Shown here in pieces: positions 1 through 10,680 of a DNA stretch of 64,000 nt. Origin of the DNA: Pontederia crassipes (taxonomy: Eukaryota > Streptophyta > Magnoliopsida > Commelinales > Pontederiaceae); assembly GCA_030549335.1 (NCBI GenBank), contig CM060195.1, forward strand, positions 24,618,874-24,682,873, given 5' to 3'. The position numbers were made by a program, and so were the translations under genes. Every line of letters begins with the position of its first letter. The first letter of the stretch is position 1. Under the pieces are notes generated by a model. The model was not told the origin of the DNA. It worked only from the letters and a program-made list of their open reading frames with translations, and searched no databases.

Positions 1-155
1 CATGCCTAGAGAGCATTTCCAACTTTGAACTCCAATCCCGTATTAAGCTACTGTTTTATCTAGAATAGTCTTGATTTGCCTATTTGAGATTTCTACTTGA
101 CCGGACATATGTGGATAGTAGGGGACTGTGACAAAGGTGTCACGGGCAATCCGTT
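1..155 (-). pseudogene. Ty3/gypsy integrase fragment
   Basis: Read on the minus strand, this edge encodes a stretch like the end of a plant gypsy integrase core. The pattern is YYPHMSGQVEISNRQIKTIL followed by DKTVA, matching the family pattern of a P-x-x-S-G-Q-x-E-x-x-N-R-x-I-K block. A TAA stop follows shortly after, and the remainder (YGIGVQSWKCSLGM) reads like the family's W-x-x-x-L-x-x-A-L-W-A segment. No LTR is visible nearby. The fragment is cut by the window edge, so the parent element may continue to the left. Confidence 0.7.
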
Positions 156-505
156 CTTCTTTAGATTCTTAGAATTTTCATTGATATGGTCATCTTATTT
201 TTGCTAATGTTGCTCCATCTTATTTTTGCAATTGATATGGTAGTTTGAGGCGCTAATAATTGGCCCGATCCAGCCACCTCCCACTTGCGTATTTACGCCG
301 GATTTATCCTGCGCCATGAAACTTGCAACTAATGTTAGTGGTTTACTTTTCTTCGTTGGATTTTTCCAATTGGTGTTTGTGTAACATAAACACAGACTAA
401 AAATATTATCCTTTTACGTGCCGTTTTATCTTCGCTTTTCTTCTCCTCGTCTATTTTTCTGACGTCAACCATGATGCACTTAGAAATTTCCTCTCCGTTT
501 TTTTT
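156..505. other. intergenic, nothing recognised
   Basis: Mixed-composition sequence upstream of the AAT repeat. I see no coding similarity. A TATA-like stretch occurs at the junction with the AAT repeat near 509, but it is about 400 bases from the P450 start and cannot be assigned with confidence. Confidence 0.4.
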
Positions 506-508
506 TGT

Positions 509-550
<42 letters not shown>

Positions 551-553
551 GTA

Positions 554-630
<77 letters not shown>

Positions 631-632
631 TC
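509..632. repeat. (AAT)n microsatellite
   Basis: About 40 copies of ATA/TAA/AAT interrupted by one short GTAGT variant near 551. It lies roughly 280 bases upstream of the P450 start codon and reads as poly-asparagine in one frame, which is an artefact. Confidence 0.97.
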
Positions 633-643
633 CATTTTCATAA

Positions 644-737
644 ATCCCAATCTATCGGGATCAAAATTAAGACGCCGTAGAAAAACAAAAATCCCAATCT
701 ATCGGGATCAAAATTAAGACGCCGTAGAAAAACAAAA
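644..737. repeat. 47-bp perfect tandem duplication
   Basis: Two head-to-tail copies (644-690 and 691-737) of a 47-base unit starting ATCCCAATCTATCGGGATC. The unit contains a short inverted repeat (ATCCCAATC / GGGAT). The copies look identical, so the duplication is recent. It sits between the AAT microsatellite and the P450 gene, in the likely promoter or 5' leader. Confidence 0.95.
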
Positions 738-907
738 AAGAAAAAAAAAGACAGAAACAAACGGAAAGCCCCACACCCAAAATGATACGACCAGACCTCA
801 AGATTGTAGAAATCTTTATGATTTTTTCTTCAATTTAAGAATTATAAAACAAGACCGAAAGTGGTGTAAACGTGAGAAGGAACTTAATGTTCGTTTTCTG
901 CCATGCC

Positions 908-2533
908 ATGGCTTCAACAGATTCATTTATGATGCTCGTCTTCCTCCTCGTTCCTCCGTTACTGTACCTATCTTTATTCTGGAGCAACACAAGATTCAAG
1001 AAGAAGGTCACGATCGCTTCCGAGGAACCAGAGGTCCCCCCAGGCCCGGCGAAGCTTCCCATACTAGGACACCTCCTCCACCTCGCCGGAGGAGAGAACC
1101 TGCACCGGCGCCTCTGGGAGCTATCCAAGCAACATGGGCCTCTCATGCACCTTAAGCTCGGACAAGTCTCCACCTTTGTGGTCTCCTCAGCGGACTTGGC
1201 CAAGGAGGTGCTCAGGAAGCACGATGTCGACTGCCCCAACCGTCCCCGGAGCACCCCCACTCTGACGCTCTCTTACGGAAACTCAGACATGGGCTTCAGT
1301 CCCTATGGAGAAAGGTGGAAGGAGCGGCGGAGGATTTGCGTAGAGGAGTTCATGAGCAACAAGAAGGTGACCGCTTTGAGGTCTGTCGTGGAGGAGGAGA
1401 TCGGTCGGGCGATGAGGTCTATAGCTTCCAGGACAGGGGATTCGCCATTGGTGGTGAACGTGAGTGACTCATCTTCCTTCGTAAGCAGCAGCATAATATA
1501 CAAAATGGCCTTGGGTAGAAGCCATCACGACGACGACCGGGAGTATATACATCTCCAAGGGATCATAAAAAAAGCTGAAGCCATATTTAGTAGCTTCTTC
1601 CTCGGTGACTACTTGCCGCGGCTCCGTTGGGTGGACGTTCTTACGGGGACGCGAGGGAGACTCCGACGGCTCTTTCTTGAGCTCGATAGCTTCTTCGACC
1701 AACTCATTAAGGAACGAGGACTTAATCACGATGGAGACAGCATACTGAATGCTTTGCTGCACGCACAGAGGGACACGAAGAGCTTGACAGAAAATGAGGT
1801 CAAAGCCCTGCTTATGGTACGTTAATTTCATAAGTTCTCAATTTCAGCAGACGATTAATTAATTATTCACTTTAATATTTCTTATTTTATTTTTTCAGAA
1901 TGTTTTCTTGGCGGGCATAGACACGTCATCGTCTGTCATGGAGTGGGCGATGACAGAGCTGATGAGGCATCCCGAGGCGATGAGGAGGTCGCAGGACGAA
2001 GTGAGAGGCTGCGCGGGAAGGAAAGGGAAGGTGGAGGAGGGCGACCTCCGCCAGCTACGCTATCTCAAGGCCGTCATCAAGGAGACGATGCGACTGCACC
2101 CTCCCACTCCGCTGCTCCTTCCGAGGGAATCCGTTCGTGGATTCGATCTGCATGGTTACAAAGTTTCACCGAAGGCCACCATCATCATCAACTCTTTCGC
2201 CATTGGAAGGGATCCTGCTTCGTGGGTGAGGCCGACGAATTCATCCCGGAAAGGTTTATGGATGACTCCGGCGGCAGCGCCGTCGATCTGCGCAGCCACC
2301 ACGACTTCAAGGTCCTGTCGTTTGGAGAAGGGCGAAGGATTTGCCCCGGCATGAGCCTCGGCCTGCTGATGACGGAGCTTGGCCTTGCCAATCTGTTGTA
2401 CTGCTTTGACTGGAGTCTGCCTGTTGGGATGGCAGCGGGGGACATAGACATGCGTGAAGGGCCGGGCATTACAGTGCACAGGGCAACTGCTCTTCGTCTT
2501 GTGGCCACAAAGTACGTCGTTGCATGCACCTGA
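908..2533 (+). pseudogene. CYP71-clan cytochrome P450, two exons, frameshift in exon 2
   Basis: Membrane-bound haem monooxygenase expected on the endoplasmic reticulum, oxidising a specialised metabolite with electrons from P450 reductase; the substrate cannot be told. Exon 1 is 908-1816, the intron 1817-1898 (GTACGT...TTTTTCAG), exon 2 1899-2533. The ATG at 908 has a good plant context (GCCATGGCT) and leads into a hydrophobic anchor; an in-frame ATG at 887 is an alternative. Motifs in order: proline hinge PPGP, C-helix WKERR, I-helix AGIDTSS, K-helix KETMR, PERF, and haem loop FGEGRRICPG with the cysteine ligand. The intron position is the usual one just before the I-helix. Near 2230 one base is missing between SWV and ADEFIPERF, so the reading frame is lost before PERF and the haem loop. 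Without that change the protein would be about 514 residues, normal for the family. This is either a young pseudogene or an assembly error. Confidence 0.88.
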
Positions 2534-2754
2534 GTCGTCCTGAGGGTACGTACCCCGACGAATTTGCAGAAAGGTAATTTTTTTTTAAACAACGAGGTCG
2601 AACAGCAAGCAAGTTGTACTTATTTAAACTTCTATCTATAATGTTCTAGGTGAGAGATTCATTTGTCATATAATTGGATGATAGATTGATAGTGAATTTA
2701 TATTTTTATTCTACGGTAGCAACAAAACATTAAATAATACTTCATCTATGAATA

Positions 2755-2795
<41 letters not shown>

Positions 2796-3507
2796 ATGAT
2801 GAGTTTTTTACTGGACATTTTATATGTTTTCAAATATTTGATAAACCGTATAACTTTTGCTGAATTTCAATTTCAACTTCCAACAAAGTTGTTAAAAAAT
2901 GTTTTCTTTTTCGGTTGAGACCCATTATATTCAGGACTATTAGCACTCGATTAATCCGATATTTAAACGAAAATGGTATGAATAAATCTTGATAAGGGAT
3001 TGAGATATTAAAATATAATGATGAGTATCATTAGTTTTTGGTATAGTTAACGGATCATCTAATTAGGTAAAAAATAAAATAGGATAAACATAAATTGCCC
3101 CCACCCACCCTTGTTTGGCTCCATTACTGGTTGTAAGAGCCACGTATTGAGCTATCATTTTTTGGGTCGTTAATATATTAAGGACACAATATGAGCTCGA
3201 AGAAAATGAACACCACAAAGGCCCATCAGAGGCCATTACGTATAGAGGTTTAGAGAGAAATAAAAAAATAAAAAACACGAGGAATCACCTCGCAAAAGTT
3301 TATCTCAAAAGTTAAATGTAATTTCAAAATTATCAATTCCTCATGCGTCATTTTATTGTAATGTCCGAAGATTTGGCCATGTGGTGAGATATTCTCATGG
3401 TGGGCTATGATTTTTCAGTCATACTTGATACTTTTGTTGACTAGGACGATCAATTAAGATGCCTCATCAACAGAAGAATAAAAAAATATTATAATATTTG
3501 AATATAA
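2534..3507. other. downstream AT-rich spacer
   Basis: AT-rich sequence after the P450 stop, with an (AT)n tract at 2757-2792. No coding similarity is seen. The region ends at the target site of CACTA element 1. Confidence 0.5.
2757..2792. repeat. (AT)n microsatellite
   Basis: Eighteen uninterrupted AT units. Confidence 0.95.
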
Positions 3508-4184
3508 AAGCACTATAAGAAAATAATCAATTAGTGATGCATCAGTATGAACTCTAATGCGTCGCTAACTCGGCGATGAAAATAATAGTGATGCATTAGC
3601 GTCAACTTCGCACCATAGGCTTGGCGATGCAAATATACTGGCACTAATAGCATCGACTTCGCACCCATGGGTTTGTCGATGCACTAATGTGACGCTATAA
3701 TGAGGAGAAAAGTTTCATCGTGAAGAGCCAATATGCGTCGCTACTCCGACTCTAAAGCGGCGTTGAAATTGTCGACGTTCATCCGACGCCGAGTTGGCGC
3801 TACCTTGCGACACTAATCTGATGATAATGTGGCACTACAATTCGGTTTATCTGCGTCGTTAATGTGGCGCTAAATATTGAGACGCTATTACGACACTAAA
3901 GAGTCACTAAGAACAATATGTTCATTCAACGAAATGGATTGTCGCCATGCTCATTCAGCCATTAAATTACATTATAGTGGCGCTCCATTCATTGATTGCT
4001 ATTTTTTTTACATTTCAGTTGAAGCACCATCAAATTACATTACATCATATATACATTTCCATTATATCAAATTACATTACATCACGGTTACATTTCTATT
4101 ACATCAAATTACATCTATCACAATTTGATGATCTAATTACATCAAATTACAGTTGAGGGCCTCCTCGTCCTCCTCCTCCTGGAT

Positions 4185-4585
4185 GACTGTGAGAAGACCC
4201 TTCGCTACCATAAGCCCCATGGCCCCGGCCTTTAACGCGTCGTGCAACACCTCGTACACCGGCCAGGCCAACCGCGTTCACCGATGTTCCTAAATCTACG
4301 ATGACCCCTCCCTTCCTCGTAATCGGATCCAACTGGAGGTCGGATGTTGATACCCCGGAGACGTGGATGCCCACGCTCTTTGTCGTGAGCTCCAAGTAGT
4401 AGAAGGTTTCCACCTTGGGGTTCCGCACCATGGGTGTGCACCACCATGCTAGATCTCAGCACGGCCGAGTCTCCGAACACCACGGATGACAACCGATTCA
4501 GTGCGTTGGCTGAAGTGCAGTCGACCAGGCACTAGGAGAAGCGGTGTCCAAACTACTGTCCAGCTTGAGATGGGAACAATGGTGA
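4185..4585 (-). pseudogene. captured aspartic-protease (nepenthesin-like, A1) fragment
   Basis: Minus-strand reading frames match the C-terminal lobe of plant pepsin-like proteases. In order they give PSQAG near 4570, then FGHRFS-stop-CLVD-TSANALNRL, SSVVFGDSAV, NPKVETFYYLELTTKSVG, GGVIVDLGTSV and TRLAWPVYEVLHDALKAGAM. The second catalytic motif, normally D-S/T-G-T, reads DLGT. In-frame stops lie at 4553-4555 and 4532-4534. Two frameshifts are needed, one between GDSAVLRS and MVRNPK and one between GTSV and TRLA. It is therefore a dead gene fragment inside CACTA element 1, most likely captured from a host gene. The first catalytic lobe is absent. Confidence 0.82.
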
Positions 4586-4743
4586 AGGGGTGGGGAAAAG
4601 GAGGTGGTGGCAATCACCATCGTCGGAGCGGAGGTTGAGAGAGAGAGAGAGAGAGTGAGTGGGGCAGCAAATTGGATTGAGAGATAGAGAGAAAATAGGG
4701 AATGGATTAAAAGGGCTGAACACGGGTGGGAGGTGAACATGAA

Positions 4744-4835
4744 TCGTCGGATTAAAACAAATGACGGTCAGGATTCGTTCTTTGACGAGACACGGATCAC
4801 GCATTAGTGAAGCAAAAGTTGCGATGCTACCGCAT
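4744..4835 (-). promoter_or_regulatory. leader block shared by CACTA elements 1 and 2
   Basis: On the minus strand this block precedes the captured protease fragment. A related block at 9628-9712 precedes the captured polygalacturonase fragment in element 2. Shared pieces on the plus strand are CGTCGGATTAAAA, AGGAT..CGTTCTT, ACACGGATC and TTAGTGA.GCAAAA.TTGCGA. A GA/CT-rich tract follows in both, like a 5' leader. Its role as promoter or leader is inference. Confidence 0.5.
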
Positions 4836-5169
4836 CGCTAAGGTGGCACCATGTTAATTCGATTATGATAGATAGGTAATTATAAAGTATGCCAAATAGC
4901 GCCGCACATTAGCGACTCCAACATTGCGACGCTAAAGGAGAACATCGCATCGTATTGGCGTCACCAAGGTGCGATGCTAAACTAGCGTCACAAGAAGGCG
5001 ACGCTATTGTGACACAAATATACATGGTGCAAGTGTGTGTCACAATTATGTGACGCTACTGTGATGCGACGATGTCACTAGCGATGCTGCGTCGCTATTG
5101 CGATGCTAGGTGGCGCCAAAGTTATTAACTACATGTTTATGTATATTTATATTTATGTAACCGCATATT

Positions 5170-5212
5170 ATATTATTATTTATTTATATGTATATGTATA
5201 TATGTATATATG

Positions 5213-5265
<53 letters not shown>

Positions 5266-5283
5266 ATGTATATGTAATATGTA

Positions 5284-5323
<40 letters not shown>

Positions 5324-5345
5324 AAGTATATGTAACGTATACATA
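5170..5345. repeat. compound TATATG / (TG)n microsatellite
   Basis: Runs of TATATG, TA and TG units inside CACTA element 1. Long frames through it on either strand encode only Tyr-Ile-His-Thr repeats and are not genes. Element 2 has the same kind of tract at 10508-10680. Confidence 0.95.
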
Positions 5346-5394
5346 TACATATGTATGTTTGTATTGAGTACAAACAACATATACAATGTAAAAA

Positions 5395-5935
5395 TTAAGC
5401 ACTAATGAGAAGAATATCGACGTCGTCTAACTTTTGAGAAAAGTAATTTTTAATATTTTTTAGTCGCACGAAGCAAAATAGACCATTTTGAATACTCTTA
5501 TTAAGTTTGGATACAAATAATCTAACAAAATCAACATTTTTCAAAAATTGTATCAGGCCTATATTTTTGTGCAATCCGAGCGAGGACCGTAGAGAATCAA
5601 CCATTTCTATGAAACTTTTCCCATTTTATTAAATTTTTTCTGACCTTCGATTGATGCGATTCTTGTGTGGGTGGACAGCTCATGTCGATCTCAATGAGTC
5701 CTTCATTTTGACCGATTCCCGCTGGACTCATGTCGGCGACCATCAGAAGCCTTTTTTTCCTAGGTTCTTAACTCTACCTTCCAACCTCGTAAAATCACTA
5801 GAAAATACTGAAAAATCTATGTTGTCGTGGTCTACAGGAGGTATAAATTTTGCCATGATCCGATGGTCAGATCTGCAACAATCGCCATATGAATCCATTT
5901 AAAAATGAAGAAGCACTATTCCCCAATTTTAGAAT
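5395..5935. other. unassigned interior of CACTA element 1
   Basis: Moderately complex sequence between the microsatellite and the TAGTATA tract. Open frames exist on both strands (5395-5604 minus, 5651-5902 plus) but show no family I recognise. Confidence 0.4.
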
Positions 5936-5964
5936 TTGGGAATTGGAGTATAATGTATGTATAA

Positions 5965-6165
5965 CATAGTATATTAATTTTTGTATATTATATAGTAGAA
6001 TAATACAATATAGTATAACATAATATTATATAGTATAGTATAATATAGTATAGTATAGTATAATGTAGTATAGCATAGTATAATATTTTATAAAGTACTT
6101 AGTATAATATATTACAGTACAATATAATATAGTATAGTATTTTATAATATACTATACAATATATA
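5965..6165. repeat. TATAGTATAA-type low-complexity tandem tract
   Basis: Degenerate 5- and 10-base units such as TAGTA and TATAGTATAA, just inside the right subterminal zone of CACTA element 1. Confidence 0.85.
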
Positions 6166-6617
6166 ACATATGTTGCCAAAAGAGTACAAACTAGCACCTA
6201 CTTAGCATTGCAATCCTTCGACGCTAATATAGCGTCACATCTGTCAATGCCAATACAACGTAAGACGCCAACAGTAATATCACCTCTTATTTTAGCGTCG
6301 ACTTAGTGTCACCATTGTGATGACTCTAACTTAGCGCCGCAAGCTTGCGACTCCAATACAACGCTATCATCTGCCGCACGATTTTTAGTTTTCGTGCATA
6401 ATAATAGTGCCGAAATGGCATCACGATGGCACCTCATTTAGCGTCAACATCCTTTGACGCTAATGCGATGCTAAAGTGATGCTATTGAGAGGCCGTTAGC
6501 ATCTGCATTTGTCGACCCAATGACGACGCTATTGTGATGCTATTGGCGTCTATTTAGCATCACGTGGTATGGCGATGCTAATTCTTGTCGCTATTCGACA
6601 TTTTTCTTGTAGTGAAG

Positions 6618-7440
6618 CGAAAGCATAAACCACATAAATAGATAAAAGGTACACAATTGTGGAAGCTCCGTAAATACAAAGTACAACTCCATATAATATA
6701 AAGATAACATAGACATAACTCTATTTGAGCAACAGTCATCGCAGACACATCAACTGAACCACGCAAGAAATCAAATACATGCGATGATCAACACAAAGGA
6801 GAAAATCCTTCCATTAGCACAAGTCTAAATTTTATAACATAACATGAGTCATAAGGATATCCATAAAGCATAAGAATGATAAAACATAATAAATTCATGT
6901 AGATCATCACGTCAAGAACAATGGAGTATAGATTCATTTCATGTAACATCTTTAACATTTCATCAATCTTGAATCATGATTATTTATATCTATGATTATT
7001 CATATAGGTCATAAGAGCATTAACCTTTCACTTAAAAAGGGATTCACTTCATCATTGTTCCATTTCATTTCATAAAGAACATAATCCTTCCATTATCTTT
7101 AGCCATTCTTTTCATCTTTTCCAGTTTTAGGGTTGTCATTTAAATACAGTAATGTGTAGCTACCTAAATCAACAATAGGTCAATGGAGGATCAGTGCCAC
7201 GGTAGTTCCCATAAAGGGGGAGGATGACTTCGCATAATGGTAATAACATTCTCATAAATTGGAGTGCCTCACATAAGGTTGATAACCTTCATGTTCATTT
7301 CATCTTATCATTTTCATATCCAAATCATAAGTCATCATAAGGACATTCTTTACTTCCCATTCACAACAAGTATATAATCATCATAGGCGTTAATCTAAGC
7401 ATACATCATATCTTCCAAATGGGTAATCATGTGTATAACA
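6618..7440. other. AT-rich spacer, nothing recognised
   Basis: Between CACTA element 1 and the left LTR-like block of the older copia remnant. No repeats of the GCGTC type and no coding similarity are seen. Confidence 0.4.
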
Positions 7441-7535
7441 ATGTAATAATTAATTGTACTTAGTTCCAAATGTGACAAGGAAGAAAGACTTTACGACTCT
7501 AGCCTTTTCTCTGCTTCAAGAGTTAAGGCACATCG

Positions 7536-8225
7536 TCTTCACGAAATGAGGATCGCGGCGAGCAGCGAGTTGCAGGAGACGGCTTGGAGGAGATCAAAGA
7601 GATTGTAATATAATGTAATGTGTTGATTGCATCGATTTATGGATCAATATCAAATGTAATATAAATTCATTGATCGTATCAATAACAATGCGTCAATTGT
7701 TCAAAGCGTCGATTCTTCATTGTGTAATGTAATGGTTCAATAACAATGCGCGCCGATTGTGCAATGCAATGGTTGAAGTAGCGAGAACGTTTCGCATATG
7801 AACATATCATATTTTGCATTGTGACAACGTCATAGTAGTGTCGCAGAAGTTAGCACCACTTTACCGACTCCATAGCATCACAACACTAACGACGCATTGG
7901 CGTCTAATTAGTGCCACAAATGATGGAAAGAAAATGGAGTAAGCGATTGTCTTAGCACCGCATTAGCGTCGCATTAGCACCCCCATTGTCGCATCGCCAC
8001 GTAACTTATAAAGTCATAATAATGCCGAACTAACGTCGACTTGTGATGCTAATAGCGTCTTCGTGCTCTTTGGCGCCATGGTGACATTAATAGCTACCAA
8101 TTTTCGGCGTCCCTTGTCTGTGGTGCTGTGGCGACCATAATGCGGCGCTAATGTTTTTAGCCACGAGTTAGCACCGCGTTAGTGACGCATTGGTGGTGTC
8201 ACTATTTGTTAGTTTTCTTGTAGAG
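7536..8225. mobile_element. CACTA element 2, left part, inverted
   Basis: This piece ends at TTTTCTTGTAGAG (8213-8225), a CACTA terminus with one changed base, pointing the same way as the right terminus at 11374. Subterminal GCGTC-type repeats fill about 7800-8220. TTGTAATATAATGTAATG-type repeats at about 7600-7740 mirror those at 4025-4150 in element 1. The start (7536-7562) repeats, in opposite orientation, the sequence at 9294-9320. It is therefore the left end of element 2, flipped together with adjoining host DNA. Confidence 0.78.
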
Positions 8226-8274
8226 AATTTTTGGTGCAAAATTTTTATACTGTATATAATTATATTTTGATGAT

Positions 8275-8850
8275 ATAAACCTCAAAATATTTAGAGTTGT
8301 ATTTAAAATGCCAAAAAAATCTAAATAAGAATGAGTTGCTTCAATTACTAATTGTTTTATTAATATTTGTCTATGTTCCCATTAGATTTATATTAAGAGG
8401 TGAATATAAAAGTTATATATAATTCTCTCATCTTTTTAGAGAATAAAAAATCACCTCATTTGGACAACCACGTATGAAGTTATGACTAAACAAGTGAAGC
8501 CCAAAAAGTTAAATTTGAAGTTGATATTTTTATGCATTGAACTTGAACTTAATATTTGATTACTTTATAAATAGATTTTGGATAAGAGGTGAATGCAAGT
8601 TGTAGATAATATTGTTCACTTTTCATACTATCTAAGATCATCTCATTTGAATGCTCATATTAAAAGTTATGTATAAAAGAATAAAGGTCTAAAAAGTTTA
8701 ATTTAAAATGAACAACTTTATGCACTTAACTTTAACTTAATATTCGACCATAATTCCATTAGATTTTTTATGATTGATAAATATTAAAGTTATAGAAAGT
8801 TCTATTACCTTTTTATAGAATAAAATAATCATCTCATTTGAATAACTATG
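8275..8850. repeat. three diverged tandem copies of a ~190-bp unit
   Basis: The motif ATCTCATTTGAAT (first copy ATTTGGAC) recurs near 8452, 8640 and 8830. Between these marks the copies share AAAGTTATRTATAAAAGA and TTAACTTTAACTTAATATT-like segments. The array lies in the host-derived part of the inverted segment, inside the LTR-like block of the old copia element. Confidence 0.65.
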
Positions 8851-9356
8851 CAAAAAGTTATATATAAAAGAGCGAAGGTCTATCAAGCTGTCAATGGAGT
8901 AATAGAAGCTCGCTCCAATAAACGGATGCCCGCTAGAAGAAATAGATGCCCCTTTCAGTGTAGAAAAGCACAAAATGGCTGCTTTTGTATACCAACAGCT
9001 ATGAGAAAAATTGGAGGCTATAAAAAAGGTCCAAAACATATCATGAACATCAAGACTTCCAAAAAAAAGTTAGGCAAACACTTGTGTTCATCTACAAAGT
9101 CATATTGTGTTCAAAGTTGCAAAATTCTTCATTTCTTTCTTTCTTACTATTGTGAGATTCCAAATTGTAAAAGAGAGATTGAGGAGTGTTCTGTGATATT
9201 ATAATAGTTATTTAGATCCTGATGAAAAGAGGTTGTGCCTCACCTCTTGAGTGAAGAAAAGGCGGGTGAAAGATTTCGAGTAGGAAGCCATTGCCGCGAT
9301 CCTCATTTAGTGAAGACGACGTGTTCCCTTGCATCTTCTCCGTCCCCTGCAACTCA

Positions 9357-9490
9357 TTGCTCGCCAAAGGGGAAGATGACACGTCTGCCACCAGCCGCGG
9401 TGCACGCCTGGATGGCTGCCTGGATGGTGGTCGTGTCACATCGGCAGCCATCTCCTGCGGCACCGAAGTTCATGATGGATGGGACCACCG
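9357..9490 (-). pseudogene. captured polygalacturonase N-terminal fragment
   Basis: The minus-strand frame gives NFGAAGDGCRCDTTTIQAAI then QACTAAGGRRVIFPFG. This is the first conserved segment of glycoside hydrolase family 28 pectin-degrading enzymes, normally FGAxGDGxxDDTxAIQxAIxAC. Only this N-terminal part is present; a TGA follows at 9354-9356 and no catalytic NTD / DD / GHG motifs are seen. A short related copy of the following sequence (GGCGAGCAGCGAGTTGCAGG) occurs at about 7558 in the inverted part. It is cargo of CACTA element 2. Confidence 0.78.
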
Positions 9491-10507
9491 ACACATTGTC
9501 GGAGGATAGGCACCGGATCTGTGGTCGTCGATGAAGAGCGTGAGGAGAGAAAGAGATGAATAGAGGGATTAAAATAAAGGATTGAGCGTGAGGAGGGAAA
9601 GAGGGAAAGATGCGGTGAACGCAAAGCGTCGGATTAAAATAATGGAGGGTTAGGATAACGTTCTTCCATGAGCACACGGATCGCCAATTAGTGATGCAAA
9701 ATTGCGACACTAAAAGGTTTCTAATGTGGCGCCAACTGATACGCTGAATAGCGTCGCATGGTATGACGCTAAGGTGGAATGTAGCATCGCATTGCCGCCA
9801 TTGCGTTGAGATGCTAAGCTAGCGTCACGTCAATGCGATGCTATAGTGATGCTATCGGAAGTTGCGTCGCTATTGTGATGTTGACGTGGTGCCAACGTAT
9901 TATATATATGTATATGTATTTATGTATATATATGGATATGTATATATGCATATGTATACAGATAAGGTTGAAATATATATAAAACTTGTACCACATATCT
10001 ATTAATCCTTTTGTTAAATCATATAGTTATCAACATGGAATTAAGTGATATAATTATCTTATTAGTTAAATTAGATGAAATTTATACATATATAGGATTA
10101 AGTGAGTATAATCAAAAGAAGTCGACTAAATAAAATAGTGACACAATCATGCGTCGCTATTGAGACGCTAACTCATGGCTAACTATTATAGTGTCACAGT
10201 AGCATCGCTATGGCGCCAAAATAGTGCGACGTTGATGTAGCTTCAAGATGGTGCGACGCAATGTCGACACTATTGTGACTCTAACTTAGCGTCGACAACA
10301 TTTGACGCGCTAAAGCGATGCCAATTTACGCCACGTTAGTATCAATTCTGATGTTGACACTATTTTGAAGCGGTGTGACGTGATTTCACCGCTATCGTGA
10401 CACTAAACTTATTTATTTCAATATTTGTAAGAATATAATGTCACTTAATTCAGCCCTCATAATTCCATGATTAAGAATATAAAAATAATTTATCTATAGT
10501 TAAGATG

Positions 10508-10544
10508 CGATATATATATATATATATATATATTGTATGTATAA

Positions 10545-10575
<31 letters not shown>

Positions 10576-10680
10576 GTATATGTGTATGTATATATATACA
10601 TGTATGTATCATGTATATGCATATATGTAATATGTATATGTATACATGTAATATGTATATTTATATTTATATATATATAT
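10508..10680. repeat. TATATG-rich microsatellite in CACTA element 2
   Basis: (TA)n followed by TATATG and TGTATA variants. It is the counterpart of the tract in element 1. Confidence 0.93.

Larger units (their letters stand above)
3511..6614. mobile_element. CACTA (En/Spm-type) DNA transposon 1, non-autonomous
   Basis: The left end is CACTATAAGAAAAT and the right end TTTTTCTTGTAGTG, the plant CACTA terminal pattern. The element is flanked by a 3-bp duplication AAG (3508-3510 and 6615-6617). Subterminal zones (about 3530-3900, 4810-5110, 6180-6600) are dense in short GCGTCGCTA / TAGCGATGC-type repeats in both orientations, a hallmark of CACTA ends. No transposase is present. Cargo is an aspartic-protease fragment on the minus strand, followed by ATCAAATTACATTACAT-type short repeats (about 4025-4150) and, on the other side, a TATATG microsatellite. 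The layout matches CACTA element 2. Confidence 0.9.

Noticed and set aside
5103..5405. Open frames of 65-100 residues on both strands
   Set aside because: They only translate the TATATG / TG microsatellite; there is no coding signal.
8848..9204. 118-residue cysteine-containing frame
   Set aside because: It lies in the LTR-like host block related to 15960-16600, has no known domain, and the related copy does not keep the frame.
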